DNA of 64,000 bases from NCBI RefSeq assembly GCF_002206625.1, contig NZ_NGUP01000001.1, positions 372,001 to 436,000 of the forward strand. Direction: 5' to 3'. The notes below the pieces were generated by a model, which did not search any database, was not told the origin of the DNA, and was given only the letters and a program-made list of their open reading frames with translations. The stretch is from Polynucleobacter campilacus. Lineage in GTDB: Bacteria > Pseudomonadota > Gammaproteobacteria > Burkholderiales > Burkholderiaceae. Positions within the stretch are counted from its first letter, which is position 1. Every line of letters begins with the position of its first letter. This document shows positions 39,462 to 48,990 of this stretch, in pieces. Both the position numbers and the translations under genes were made by a program.

Positions 39462-42071
39462 CTAGCTACTCAATGCCTTGCTGATTACTTCACGAGTATC
39501 TGGAGAGAGGGTTTGGTAGGCTGCTACGCGCTCCAAGGCTGATTTCATCCGATCTTGATAGGGTGCCGCAAAGAGGCGCCAACGATCTAGAGCCCTGGCT
39601 AAACGCGCTGCAACTTGGGGGTTGATGGGATCCAAAGCCAGAACGCTATCTGCCCAAAATTCATAGCCACTGCCATCTGTCTGATGAAAACTCGCCGGAT
39701 TATTCGAGCAGAAAGTATGAATCACGCTTCGCACTCTGTTGGGATTATTCATTTTGAATGCCGGATGCTCACGTAATTTCTTGACATTGCCCAGAGTTGG
39801 CTCAAGGCCATCAACCGGTGGACGGCTCGATTGCAAGCCAAACCATTTATCAATCACTAGCGCATCATTTGTAAAGCGTTCATAAAAATCACTCAAACAA
39901 TCAGTTGCCTCCCTAGCCCCATGAATTACTAATCCAGCTAAAGCAGCATAGCGATCAGTCATATTATCGGCAATACGATATTGATTAACTGCCATCGGCG
40001 CCCAAACAGCAGTATTGGCTTCAAGCAACATACTCAGAGCCAGGTTTTTTAAAGCCCGCTTGCCTGCATCTACCGCATCTGACTTAAACGGTCCAGGCGT
40101 TTGCATCTGCTGATAGAGCGCGGCCCACTCTAACTGTAGCTGTTTAGCAATTTCCCTGCGAAATGCTCGGCGTGCGGTAAAAATTTTCTGTGGATCTACG
40201 CTCGTGCACTGCTCATACAGATAAGACTCGGCGGGCAGCGTTAAGGCCAAATCTTTAAAGGCTGGATCGAGTTTAGGGTCCATTAATAGATTGCGATAGG
40301 CATCAATTAATTGCTTATCAGGTAAGCGATGATTCAAAATCATTTGCATAGCTAACTTCTGGCCAGCCTCCCAGCGATTAAAGGGATCGTCATCACTTGA
40401 GAACAGGGTGAGGAGATCTGCCTCACTTTGCTCGAAGTCTAAATGAATCGGGGCCGAGAAATTCCGGTTAATTGACAGTACTGGGCGCTCATCAATATTG
40501 TCAAAAGTCCAGGTTTGACTTGCTTGAGTTAATTCCAACAATTGCTCTACTTGATCATCGCTATTGGTAATCAAACGCATCTTCAATGGGATGTGAAAGA
40601 GCTTCTTATCCGGCTGGCCTGGACTTGGCGCGCAGCTTTGAGTCAATGTGATCTGATATTGTTTTTTTGTCGCATCGTAATGCTCCTCTAGCTTAACCCG
40701 CGGTGTCCCTGCCTGGCTGTACCAATTTCTGAACTGGGTAAGATCTTTGCCATTGGCATCAGCCATCGCCATCAAGAAATCATCACAGGTGACGGCTTGA
40801 CCATCGTGACGCTTGAAGTACAAATCCATTCCCTTGCGAAAACCCTCTATACCCAGCAGGGTTTGATACATCCGCACCACCTCAGAGCCTTTTTCATAGA
40901 CGGTTACGGTATAAAAGTTGCTGATCTCTTGGTATTCATCAGGACGAATCGGGTGAGCCATGGGACCCGCATCCTCAGGGAACTGTAGTTGACGAAGTAA
41001 ACGGACATCTTCAATGCGCTTCACTGCCCTACCGGATTCGCTACCCATTTGATCGGCAGAAAACTCTTGGTCTCTAAAGACTGTTAAGCCTTCTTTCAGA
41101 GAAAGTTGAAACCAGTCTTGGCAAGTGACTCGATTACCAGTCCAGTTATGAAAGTACTCATGAGCTACAACGCTCTCAATATTAGCGAAGTCAGCATCCG
41201 TTGCAGTTTCTGGCTGGGCCAAGACGAATTTAGTATTGAAGATATTTAAACCCTTGTTCTCCATGGCGCCCATATTAAAATCACCAACCGCCACGATCAT
41301 GAAGCGCTCTAAATCGAGCTCCAGACCGAAACGTTTTTCATCCCAATGAATCGAGGCAATTAAGGAATCCATGGCATGGCGGGTCTTCTGAAGATCATGA
41401 GGCTCCACCCAGATCTGCAATAGCTTCTTGGCGCCGCTACTTGTAGTGATAGTCTCTTCTATGCATTCCAACTTACCGGCCACCAAGGTAAATAAATAGG
41501 ATGGCTTTGGAAAGGGATCCTCCCAGATGGCACTATGCCAGCCGTTCGGTAATTTTTCAGTTTTTAATAAGTTGCCATTAGATAAAAGAACTGGGTACTC
41601 AGCTTCACGCGCCCGCAAGGTCACGCGATAGCGTGCCATGACATCAGGGCGATCTAGGAAATAGGTAATCTTTCTAAAGCCCTCAGACTCACATTGAGTA
41701 AAGAAGTTCCCATTGGAAACGTACAGCCCCATGAGAGAGGTATTTTTCTCTGGCACGCAAACACAAATGATTTCAACGATGAACTTCTCTTTGCCCTCTT
41801 TTGGTAAAGAATGGATTGTCAGAAAATCAGGGGTGAGTTCAAAGTGACGATGCGCCTCGCCGTTAATACGCAAACTTACAAACTCCAACTCGTGACCCAC
41901 CAAAACCAATGGTGCTCCAGCCTCAAAGCTCTTGCCCGGTAATACCTCAATCCGACTTTTAATGATCGTGCGCGCAGGATCCAAAGCGATATCAAGCTCC
42001 ACTTGATCAAAGGTGTAAACAGGAGGGCGGTATTCGAGCCGACGAAAGCTCTGTGGCAGATCAGTTTTCAT
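39462..42071 (-). CDS. pepN: Aminopeptidase N
   Basis: The 869-residue M1 zinc metallopeptidase has a substrate-recognition GAMEN motif (MGAMENKGLNIF) and the zinc site HEYFHNWTGNRVTC with a downstream Glu (LKEGLTVFRDQEFS). The N-terminal beta domain and C-terminal helical superhelix give the normal size for proteobacterial PepN. It trims peptides in the cytoplasm. It lies upstream of the GDT1-like gene on the same strand, separated by 50 bases... in reverse order: the GDT1 gene comes first and pepN second. Confidence 0.96.
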   Translation of the reverse strand: MKTDLPQSFRRLEYRPPVYTFDQVELDIALDPARTIIKSRIEVLPGKSFEAGAPLVLVGHELEFVSLRINGEAHRHFELTPDFLTIHSLPKEGKEKFIVEIICVCVPEKNTSLMGLYVSNGNFFTQCESEGFRKITYFLDRPDVMARYRVTLRAREAEYPVLLSNGNLLKTEKLPNGWHSAIWEDPFPKPSYLFTLVAGKLECIEETITTSSGAKKLLQIWVEPHDLQKTRHAMDSLIASIHWDEKRFGLELDLERFMIVAVGDFNMGAMENKGLNIFNTKFVLAQPETATDADFANIESVVAHEYFHNWTGNRVTCQDWFQLSLKEGLTVFRDQEFSADQMGSESGRAVKRIEDVRLLRQLQFPEDAGPMAHPIRPDEYQEISNFYTVTVYEKGSEVVRMYQTLLGIEGFRKGMDLYFKRHDGQAVTCDDFLMAMADANGKDLTQFRNWYSQAGTPRVKLEEHYDATKKQYQITLTQSCAPSPGQPDKKLFHIPLKMRLITNSDDQVEQLLELTQASQTWTFDNIDERPVLSINRNFSAPIHLDFEQSEADLLTLFSSDDDPFNRWEAGQKLAMQMILNHRLPDKQLIDAYRNLLMDPKLDPAFKDLALTLPAESYLYEQCTSVDPQKIFTARRAFRREIAKQLQLEWAALYQQMQTPGPFKSDAVDAGKRALKNLALSMLLEANTAVWAPMAVNQYRIADNMTDRYAALAGLVIHGAREATDCLSDFYERFTNDALVIDKWFGLQSSRPPVDGLEPTLGNVKKLREHPAFKMNNPNRVRSVIHTFCSNNPASFHQTDGSGYEFWADSVLALDPINPQVAARLARALDRWRLFAAPYQDRMKSALERVAAYQTLSPDTREVISKALSS

Positions 42072-42121
42072 AGTTTTATTTTAAGCCCTGACTAGAGTGG
42101 CCAAGCCCCCTGAATAATCCT

Positions 42122-42697
42122 CTAACCCCAAATCAGCGTAGCGATGCCAATCGCAATAAAGGTAACAGCAGCAACCGCATGTACCCACTTGATTGGCATA
42201 CGCTTGGTAAATTTTTGACCAACCCAGACTGCTGGGGCATTAGCCAGCATCATCCCCAATGTAGTGCCAATGGTTACAGAGAAGACATCCTCATATCGGG
42301 CACCCAAGGCAATCGTCGCAATTTGAGTCTTATCGCCCATCTCTGCCAAGAAGAATAGTCCCACCGTCAGCAAAAATACTTGCCATGCACGATCAGCAAC
42401 CTTTGATCTTGCAGCATCATCAATGTGATCTGGAACCAAAAGCCATAAACCAATTCCTAAAAAGCTCAATCCTAAAATCCAGCGCATCACATCCGGGGAA
42501 ACCAAAGTGGTGAGCCAATGACCTAACAAGGCAGCGCATGCATGATTAGCAATGGTGGCGATAAAAATGCCCGCAATAATAGCCAAGGCTTGCTTGGGGT
42601 AGCGTGCAGCCAACATCAATGAGAGAAGCTGTGTTTTATCCCCCATCTCTGCCAAGGCAACAACTCCGGTAGAGAGAGCTAAAGCAGAAAAGTCCAT
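42122..42697 (-). CDS. GDT1/TMEM165 (UPF0016) family cation exporter
   Basis: The 191-residue membrane protein has two internal repeats, each with three helices. Each repeat carries the family's E-x-G-D-[KR]-[TS] motif: ALAEMGDKTQLLSLMLAARY near residue 20 and FLAEMGDKTQIATIALGARY near residue 125. Bacterial relatives (MneA, MntX-like) export manganese. The ATG at 42697 is preferred over GTG 42721 because MDFSALALSTGVVALAEMGDKTQ is the usual beginning. An 11-bp hairpin lies upstream, but no Mn riboswitch (yybP-ykoY) is recognised. Confidence 0.9.
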   Translation of the reverse strand: MDFSALALSTGVVALAEMGDKTQLLSLMLAARYPKQALAIIAGIFIATIANHACAALLGHWLTTLVSPDVMRWILGLSFLGIGLWLLVPDHIDDAARSKVADRAWQVFLLTVGLFFLAEMGDKTQIATIALGARYEDVFSVTIGTTLGMMLANAPAVWVGQKFTKRMPIKWVHAVAAVTFIAIGIATLIWG

Positions 42698-42734
42698 GAA
42701 TTTAGTCGTTCCAGTAAGCACAGCGAGGAGAAAT

Positions 42735-42763
42735 ACATTGGGGATAGTTTAAATCCCCAATGT
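42735..42763 (-). terminator. Strong hairpin between ald and the GDT1-like gene
   Basis: ACATTGGGGAT pairs perfectly with ATCCCCAATGT around a seven-base loop. On the minus strand it is followed by ATTTCT, not a full T-run. It probably marks the end of the permease-ald operon or attenuates expression of the exporter. Confidence 0.6.
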
Positions 42764-42804
42764 GTCCACACGACGTAAAAACTACAAACCCATCTAAAAC
42801 CAGC

Positions 42805-43923
42805 TTATGCGACCAAGAGCTCCTGTGCCAAAGAAAAGTCTAGGCCCTGAGCTTGAGCTACAGGTATAGAGGTTAAAACTCCTTTATACACACTCAGACC
42901 ATTGCGCAGGTGATGATCAATTGATAAGGCTTTCATAACGCCTTGATTAGCCAAAGCCTCCACAAAAGGGTAAGTAGCATTGGTTAAGGCAAATGTGGAT
43001 GTTCTAGCAACAGCACCTGGCATATTGGCAACACAATAATGCAATACACCATCTACCAAAAAAGTGGGGTCAGCATGCGTTGTAGGCCTAGAAGTTTCAA
43101 AGCAGCCGCCTTGATCAATTGCCACATCAACCACTACCGAACCTGCCTTCATCCCCTTCACCATCTCATACGTGACCAACTTTGGCGCAGCACCACCAGG
43201 CAATAGAACTGCGCCAATCACAACATCTGCTTCACACACCTCTTGCTCGATTAATAAATTGTCAGAATAAAAAGTGCGCACTCGATTGCCATACAACATA
43301 TCAATCTGACGCAAGCGATCAATATCACGATCAAAGATGCACACTTCTGCACCAAGACCTACTGCCATCTGCAAGGCATTACGGCCCACTACCCCGCACC
43401 CCAGAATGACGATCTTGGCGGGAGCCACACCGGGAACCCCTGCCATTAGCACACCTAAACCACCATGCGTCTTTTCTAAATGAGATGCAGCCGCTTGAAT
43501 CGACATCCGACCTGCCACTTCACTCATAGGCGCAAGTAATGGGAGTGCTCCATTCATGGCTGTCACCGTTTCATAGGCAATACAAGCAGCACCAGAATGC
43601 ATTAACGCTTTGGTCTGTTTTGGATCGGGGGCTAAATGTAGATAGGTAAACAGAATCTGATCTTCACGCAACATAGCGCATTCTTGTGCTTGAGGCTCTT
43701 TCACTTTCACAATCATCTGCGCCTTATGAAAAATCTCTGCAGCACTATCAATTAAGGAGGCGCCAGCAATTCGATAAGACTCATCTGTCAGGCCGATTTG
43801 CTCTCCTGCCCCGCGCTGAATCAGAACTGTATGGCCTTGCTTGCAAAGCCCACTAACATTTCCTGGGGTGAGCCCCACGCGGAACTCATTATTTTTAATT
43901 TCTTGAGGTACGCCAATAATCAT
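42805..43923 (-). CDS. ald: Alanine dehydrogenase
   Basis: The 372-residue enzyme interconverts L-alanine with pyruvate and ammonia using NAD. The start MIIGVPQEIKNNEFRVGLTPG matches, followed by the active-site region SGAACIAYETV. The NAD fold is VVILGCGVVGRNALQMAVGLGAEV. The ATG at 43923 is chosen since AGGAG lies six bases before it. It is only 12 bases after the amino-acid permease, forming a two-gene operon for uptake and deamination of alanine or a similar amino acid. Confidence 0.95.
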   Translation of the reverse strand: MIIGVPQEIKNNEFRVGLTPGNVSGLCKQGHTVLIQRGAGEQIGLTDESYRIAGASLIDSAAEIFHKAQMIVKVKEPQAQECAMLREDQILFTYLHLAPDPKQTKALMHSGAACIAYETVTAMNGALPLLAPMSEVAGRMSIQAAASHLEKTHGGLGVLMAGVPGVAPAKIVILGCGVVGRNALQMAVGLGAEVCIFDRDIDRLRQIDMLYGNRVRTFYSDNLLIEQEVCEADVVIGAVLLPGGAAPKLVTYEMVKGMKAGSVVVDVAIDQGGCFETSRPTTHADPTFLVDGVLHYCVANMPGAVARTSTFALTNATYPFVEALANQGVMKALSIDHHLRNGLSVYKGVLTSIPVAQAQGLDFSLAQELLVA

Positions 43924-43935
43924 TGTCATCTCCTA

Positions 43936-45318
43936 TTATTTAAATTCACAATTATTTTTTGTCTTATGGTGTAAGCCAACGATATAAAACATCACTAGAT
44001 ACACTGTTAATAAACATGGACCTAATATCAAGGCAATCCGTGCATCCTCATGAAAGCCCATCAGCACAATGACCAAGAAAATAAAGGCTAGAGCAAACCA
44101 CGAGGAATACGGATACCAAGGAGTGCGATAGGCAAGCTCGGCCACTTGGACTTTGCTTAGCGAGCGGCGGAATTTGAGTTGCGTAAACAAAATCGCAATC
44201 CAAACCATTAGGCCAATAAAGGTAACCGCAGCCATCACATATTGAAAAGCCTTATCTGGAACGAAATAGTTCAAGACAACCCCTGTCATTGACACTGCAA
44301 CGGTAGCCATTACTGCGTAATGAGGAACTCCATACTTCGATAGCTTTGCAAATGGCGCCGGTGCATAGCCGTTACTTGATAGTGAATACAAGAGACGACC
44401 ACCACTAAAGATACCGGCATTGCATGATGAAAGCGCTGCAGTAATTACAACGAAGTTAATCAATCCAGCCGCTTCACGCAAGCCAATCCGTTCAAACATG
44501 ACTACGAATGGACTGCCCTGTTGACCTACTTCATTCCAAGGGAAGATTGCCAGAATGACTAAGATTGCGCCCATATAGAAAATCAAAATACGCCATGCCA
44601 ATGAATCAATCGCCATTGGGATTGTTTTCTTTGGGTTCTCAGCTTCACCTGCAGACAAACCAATCATCTCAATGCCAACATAAGCAAATAAGACCATCTG
44701 TAGTGAGAGCAACATGCCGGTAATGCCATTCGGAAAGAAGCCGCCATGCTGCCACAGATTACTTAAGCCAATAGGTTGCCAATCATTGGTAAATCCAAAT
44801 AAAATTACGGATCCGCCAAGTGCAATCATGGCAATAATCGCCACTACTTTAATCAGGGCAAACCAAAATTCAAACTCACCAAAGACTTTGACTGCAATGA
44901 GATTGATTAAGCCCATCATCACTACAGAAGATAATGCCCATATCCACTGAGGTATTTCTGGGAACCAAATTCCCATGTAAATGCCAACAGCAGTCACTTC
45001 GGCAATACCCACCACAACCCAATAAGTCCAGTAACCCCAACCGACCATATAACCTGCTAATGGACTCACATAATTATTGGCATAAGCTGCAAAGGAGCCC
45101 GCTACAGGTTCATGAACTGCCATTTCACCCAGAGTGCGCAGCACGATGAAAGCAACAATTCCAGCTAAGAGATAAGCCAAGAGAATGGATGGCCCGGCAA
45201 TCTTGATCGCAGTTGCCGACCCCAGAAATAGTCCAACGCCAATCGTTGAGCCCAGAGCCATCAAGCGAATGTGCCTTACTTTGAGATGGCGTTTTAAGCC
45301 AGTTTGTTCAGTCTGCAA
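43936..45318 (-). CDS. APC-family amino acid permease, probable alanine/neutral amino acid uptake
   Basis: The 460-residue protein with 12 membrane segments is of the AAT subfamily (CycA/ProY/GabP-like): GLKRHLKVRHIRLMALGSTIGVGLFLGSATAI, then GWGYWTYWVVVGIAEVTAVGIYM and ETIGLSAGEAENPKKTIP-type text (here EMIGLSAGEAENPKKTIPMAI). Those residues are the substrate/proton core of the family. Because ald follows immediately, alanine (L or D), serine or glycine is the likely substrate. A long inverted repeat lies upstream. Confidence 0.87.
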   Translation of the reverse strand: MQTEQTGLKRHLKVRHIRLMALGSTIGVGLFLGSATAIKIAGPSILLAYLLAGIVAFIVLRTLGEMAVHEPVAGSFAAYANNYVSPLAGYMVGWGYWTYWVVVGIAEVTAVGIYMGIWFPEIPQWIWALSSVVMMGLINLIAVKVFGEFEFWFALIKVVAIIAMIALGGSVILFGFTNDWQPIGLSNLWQHGGFFPNGITGMLLSLQMVLFAYVGIEMIGLSAGEAENPKKTIPMAIDSLAWRILIFYMGAILVILAIFPWNEVGQQGSPFVVMFERIGLREAAGLINFVVITAALSSCNAGIFSGGRLLYSLSSNGYAPAPFAKLSKYGVPHYAVMATVAVSMTGVVLNYFVPDKAFQYVMAAVTFIGLMVWIAILFTQLKFRRSLSKVQVAELAYRTPWYPYSSWFALAFIFLVIVLMGFHEDARIALILGPCLLTVYLVMFYIVGLHHKTKNNCEFK

Positions 45319-45435
45319 AAGAGACCTCCTTTCGGTTTGCCGTTGGCCGATTTACCAACGAGGCAAAGTCTAGGGAGTGCTTGGCGGATGTGCTAGGGGA
45401 TAAAAATACCTAAAGTGATTAAAGATATAAAAAGT

Positions 45436-45483
45436 AGATCGCATCAAAAGGAAATGTCTTTTAAATCAAGGTTATTGCGATCT
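45436..45483. promoter_or_regulatory. Inverted repeat upstream of the permease-ald operon
   Basis: AGATCGCA (45436-45443) and TGCGATCT (45476-45483) are separated by 32 AT-rich bases. They lie about 120 bases upstream of the permease start, within the 246-base gap before the tcdA 3' end. Possible binding site for a regulator of the Lrp/AsnC kind, or a weak RNA stem. Confidence 0.35.
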
Positions 45484-45564
45484 CTAAAATATTCCTGACT
45501 GCAAAAGAATCAGAAATTTCTTACAGGGAATCCCCTTAAGGGTTTATTGCCAATTAAGCAAAAG

Positions 45565-46317
45565 TTAGTCTTGTGCTGCAATCTGATTAAGAATCTCAGC
45601 AGCGGCTGCAAGACCACAAGCGGCCGTTACCATCACAGTAGAGCCATAACCAGTACAAGCAAGGCCACCGCTCGCTGCGCCAGCACGTGGCTCATGAGAG
45701 TAAACGGCACGAATGCCAATTTTTTTCTTCAGATTTCTAGAGAAGCCATGATCCTGTCTAAGCCCCTGGCGCACCTTTGCTAGTAATGCATCTTGCTCGG
45801 TACGAGAGAGATCATCACAGCGCACAGAAGTTGGATCAGACTTACCGCCGGCCGCACCACACATCACAAGTGCACGATCATTTTTAGTTGCCCATGCTGA
45901 TAAAGCAATTTTGGTTTGTACTGAATCTGTAGCATCTAATATCAATGCGTCTTTTGGTATGAGTACATCTAAATTTTCTGGCGTCAGAAATTCATCGCAA
46001 GGTGTTAATTTGATCTCGGGATTAATCTGCAAAATACGTTGTGTCATCGCCTCTACTTTGGCTTTACCGTACTGCCCCTCTAAAGCATGGAGTTGGCGAT
46101 TGGTATTACTCTCTGCAATGTGATCAAAGTCAACTAAGACGAGATGCCCAATGCCAGTTCGAGCCAAGGCCTCCGCAGCCCAAGAGCCGACTCCACCCAA
46201 ACCAGCAACCACTACCGTGGCATTGCGAAAGCGCTCCCGCAGCTCTGGCCCATAGAGTCTAGCGACCCCGCCAAAACGACGATCTTCCATGCTTTCTGCT
46301 ACCTTGTCTTCTGCCAT
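45565..46317 (-). CDS. tcdA: tRNA threonylcarbamoyladenosine dehydratase TcdA
   Basis: The 250-residue E1-like enzyme cyclises t6A37 to ct6A in ANN-decoding tRNAs. It shows the adenylate-binding VVVAGLGGVGSWAAEALARTGIGHLVLVDFD and NTNRQ with the Arg finger. DATDSVQTKIALSAWA and RAGAASGGLACTGYGSTVMVTAACGL follow. The N-terminal EDRRFGGVARLYG is typical of the TcdA/YgdL family. AGAGAAG precedes the ATG. It is divergent from pdxH; their -10 elements overlap in just 22 bases. Confidence 0.93.
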   Translation of the reverse strand: MAEDKVAESMEDRRFGGVARLYGPELRERFRNATVVVAGLGGVGSWAAEALARTGIGHLVLVDFDHIAESNTNRQLHALEGQYGKAKVEAMTQRILQINPEIKLTPCDEFLTPENLDVLIPKDALILDATDSVQTKIALSAWATKNDRALVMCGAAGGKSDPTSVRCDDLSRTEQDALLAKVRQGLRQDHGFSRNLKKKIGIRAVYSHEPRAGAASGGLACTGYGSTVMVTAACGLAAAAEILNQIAAQD

Positions 46318-46333
46318 AGCTTCTCTTTATACT
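46304..46333 (+). promoter_or_regulatory. Promoter of a probable leaderless pdxH transcript
   Basis: TTGTCT (46304-46309), an 18-base spacer and TATACT (46328-46333) form a fair sigma-70 promoter. The -10 ends six bases before the pdxH ATG, and the sequence between (GAATAA) holds no Shine-Dalgarno. The promoter lies within the start of tcdA. Confidence 0.55.
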
Positions 46334-46339
46334 GAATAA

Positions 46340-46975
46340 ATGGACTCCATTGCTAAACTTCGCAAAAACTATACCTTCGGTCAGCTTTCTGAAACCGATG
46401 TCCCAGGCAATCCTTTGCCTCTTTTTAAGCTCTGGTTTGATCAGGCCGTAAGAGCCGAGTGTCCCGAACCCAATTCCATGACTTTAGCTACTGCTGATAA
46501 AGCTGGAAATCCTTCAGCTCGTATTGTCTTACTAAAAGGCGCTGACGAAAATGGCTTTAGCTTTTTCACGAACTACGAAAGCCAAAAAGGGAAAGATTTG
46601 GCAGTTCGCCCTCAAGCGGCCTTACTGTTTCATTGGCACGAGCTGGAGCGCCAGATTCGCATTCAGGGAGTAGTAGAGCGTGTTAGCGCCGTTGAAAGTG
46701 ATGAATACTTTCACTCTCGCCCCTCAGCATCACGAATCGGCGCTTGGGCTTCTCCACAAAGCTCAGTTATTCCAAACCGTGAATTTTTAGAAGAGGCGGA
46801 GAAGCAATTCAAAGCAGAATTCGGAGATACGCCACCTCGACCTGAGTATTGGGGTGGTTACCGTCTACGTCCTACTGAAATGGAATTCTGGCAAGGCCGT
46901 CCTTCCAGATTGCATGACCGCATTCATTACAAATTAGATGGCTCTACTTGGCAGGTGAACCGCCTAGCGCCTTAA
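46340..46975 (+). CDS. pdxH: Pyridoxamine 5'-phosphate oxidase
   Basis: The 211-residue FMN enzyme forms pyridoxal phosphate. Family text includes [24 protein letters not shown], then [13 protein letters not shown] and [18 protein letters not shown]. The C-terminal signature is [16 protein letters not shown]. Length normal. The ATG at 46340 gives [20 protein letters not shown], the standard beginning. It overlaps convergent msrA by four bases. Confidence 0.96.
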   Translation: MDSIAKLRKNYTFGQLSETDVPGNPLPLFKLWFDQAVRAECPEPNSMTLATADKAGNPSARIVLLKGADENGFSFFTNYESQKGKDLAVRPQAALLFHWHELERQIRIQGVVERVSAVESDEYFHSRPSASRIGAWASPQSSVIPNREFLEEAEKQFKAEFGDTPPRPEYWGGYRLRPTEMEFWQGRPSRLHDRIHYKLDGSTWQVNRLAP

Positions 46976-47544
46976 GAGTATTGCGGCGCTATCAGCGATT
47001 TAAATTTCGCCCTGAACTTTGCTAACTTAGGTGCAACTACTGCCCTGCAATAGCCTTGATTAGGATGCTGCACAAAATAATTCTGGTGATAGTCTTCAGC
47101 AGGGAAAATGGTTGGAGCCACATCAATTTGCGTCACTATCGAGCTAGAGTAAATTCTCGACTCTTCAAGTTCTTTAACAACTTCATGAGCCATTTGATTC
47201 TGCTCATCGCTATGGGTAAAAATGACTGATCGATATTGTGTGCCGTGATCATTGCCTTGGTAGTTCAATGTAGTAGGATCATGAATCACAAAGAAAATTT
47301 CCAATAGATCCCTAAACGAAATCACTTGTGGATCAAACAGGATGTCTACAATTTCAGCATGACCGGTAACCCCAGTACAAACTGCTTCATAAGTAGGATT
47401 GGGTCTTGGGCCCCCAGCATATCCAGAAACGACTGATTTAACCCCAGTAATTTGCTGATACACAGCCTCAAGACACCAAAAACATCCGCCGCCTAAGGTG
47501 GCTTGCTCTAGTGGGAATTGATTTTTCTCAAGAATTTGGTTCAT
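46972..47544 (-). CDS. msrA: Peptide-methionine (S)-S-oxide reductase
   Basis: The 190-residue repair enzyme reduces methionine-S-sulfoxide. Its catalytic motif is [18 protein letters not shown], with the active Cys in [30 protein letters not shown] and [12 protein letters not shown] follow. AGGA lies eight bases before its ATG. It is divergent from the aldehyde dehydrogenase with the promoter regions overlapping its 5' end. Confidence 0.96.
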   Translation of the reverse strand: MNQILEKNQFPLEQATLGGGCFWCLEAVYQQITGVKSVVSGYAGGPRPNPTYEAVCTGVTGHAEIVDILFDPQVISFRDLLEIFFVIHDPTTLNYQGNDHGTQYRSVIFTHSDEQNQMAHEVVKELEESRIYSSSIVTQIDVAPTIFPAEDYHQNYFVQHPNQGYCRAVVAPKLAKFRAKFKSLIAPQYS

Positions 47545-47592
47545 GGCTTTATCCTAATGCCTTATTCCAATATTTGCCAACTATTAAACACT

Positions 47593-48990
47593 ATGAATCG
47601 CTTCACCATCCAACTTGATGAAATCAAAGCAGCCTATGCTGCCGAATCCAACCCCACTCTTGAAGTCAGATTAGAGCGCATTAATCGAATCGAAAAGATG
47701 ATTGCGGCGAATGAAGAAAAAATCTGCAAAGTATTAGAAGCAGATTTTGGAGTACGCCATCCGATTGAAACTCGCCTTGCAGAATTTCAGATGGTGTATC
47801 AAGCAGCCAAGTACGCGCGCAAACATCTTAAAGAGTGGATGCGACCTGTGCGGATGGAAACACCGTCATTTATGGGCTCTTCAGAAGCGTGGACCGAAAG
47901 TCAATCGATTGGCGTTGTTGGCATTATAAGTGCTTGGAATTACCCAATCCAATTAGCACTTGTCCCTGCAATTGCAGCGCTTGCTGCTGGGAATCGCGTT
48001 TGGCTAAAACCTTCTGATCGCTGCTCTCGTACGTCTGGGTTCTTAGCAGGCTTGATTCAAGAGTATTTCCACCCTAGCGAATTTTGTGTAACTACTGGCG
48101 GCATCGATGTAGCAGAACAGTTTGCCGCTTTACCATTCAACCACCTTCTCTTTACTGGATCAGAAGCTACCGGCAAAAAAGTAATGCGTGCTGCTGCCGA
48201 AAATCTAACGCCTGTGACACTAGAGCTTGGAGGCAAGACACCAGCCATCATTGATTCAACGGCCAAACTCCAAGAAGCTGCTAGCGCCATTATTTATGGC
48301 AAATTACTGAATAGCGGTCAAACCTGCATTGCTCCAGATTACGTTCTGGTTGAACGGGGCAGACAAGATGCTTTTATTCAAGAACTTCAAGCTGCAGCTC
48401 AATCCCAATTTAGTAATCCTGAAGAGCTGACCGGCCCGATTGATGATGCGCAGCTGCAATACTGGCAACACTTGGTAAGCGATGCCGTAGATCGTGGGGC
48501 AAAAGCAATTCCCTTGCTCAATAATCCCTCTGCTGGGGCAAGAAGGTTTGAGCCTGTTGCTCTAGTTGATGTATCGCCTCAGGCGCGTGTTCTACATGAA
48601 GAAATCTTTGGGCCCATTCTTCCAATAGTGACTATTGCAGATACCGCCACAGCCATTGCTTATATCAATAACAGAATTAATCCATTAGCACTCTACTGGT
48701 TTGGTAAAGACAAAAAGAATATGCGACGTGTTTTAGAGGAGACTCGCTCTGGTGGCGTCACTATTAATGACACCTTATTACATGCAGCAGTCGAATCCCT
48801 ACCCTTCGGTGGAATTGGTGCTAGTGGCATGGGCGCTTATCACGGGAAGGCAGGCTTTGATACCTTTAGTCACCACAAGCCAATCCTGCAAGTGCGTGGC
48901 TTACTGGGTAGCAATCTTTTGAAGGGTACTAAGCCCGCTCACCCACCCTACAGTAAGAAAACAGAGCGCCTATTAAAGCGGCTGAAGTAA
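47593..48990 (+). CDS. Aldehyde dehydrogenase, coniferyl-aldehyde-dehydrogenase-like
   Basis: The 465-residue NAD(P)-dependent enzyme has SIGVVGIISAWNYPIQLALVPAIAALAAGNRVWLKPSD (cofactor binding; family text spread over ~95-130). LELGGKTPAI carries the general-base Glu and NSGQTCIAPDYVLV the catalytic Cys. The C-terminal PFGGIGASGMGAYHGKAGFDTFSHHKP is diagnostic of the class 3/coniferyl aldehyde group. The ATG at 47593 is chosen since the longer frame from 47518 overlaps msrA and adds non-homologous residues. Substrate unknown. Its stop abuts the LeuE-like gene's stop. Confidence 0.9.
   Translation: MNRFTIQLDEIKAAYAAESNPTLEVRLERINRIEKMIAANEEKICKVLEADFGVRHPIETRLAEFQMVYQAAKYARKHLKEWMRPVRMETPSFMGSSEAWTESQSIGVVGIISAWNYPIQLALVPAIAALAAGNRVWLKPSDRCSRTSGFLAGLIQEYFHPSEFCVTTGGIDVAEQFAALPFNHLLFTGSEATGKKVMRAAAENLTPVTLELGGKTPAIIDSTAKLQEAASAIIYGKLLNSGQTCIAPDYVLVERGRQDAFIQELQAAAQSQFSNPEELTGPIDDAQLQYWQHLVSDAVDRGAKAIPLLNNPSAGARRFEPVALVDVSPQARVLHEEIFGPILPIVTIADTATAIAYINNRINPLALYWFGKDKKNMRRVLEETRSGGVTINDTLLHAAVESLPFGGIGASGMGAYHGKAGFDTFSHHKPILQVRGLLGSNLLKGTKPAHPPYSKKTERLLKRLK

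Noticed and set aside
42698..42804. Mn-sensing yybP-ykoY riboswitch before the GDT1-like exporter
   Set aside because: Only a single simple hairpin is seen; the conserved loops of that riboswitch are not recognised.
47518..47592. N-terminal extension of the aldehyde dehydrogenase
   Set aside because: It overlaps divergent msrA and gives residues unlike the family; ATG 47593 is the likely start.
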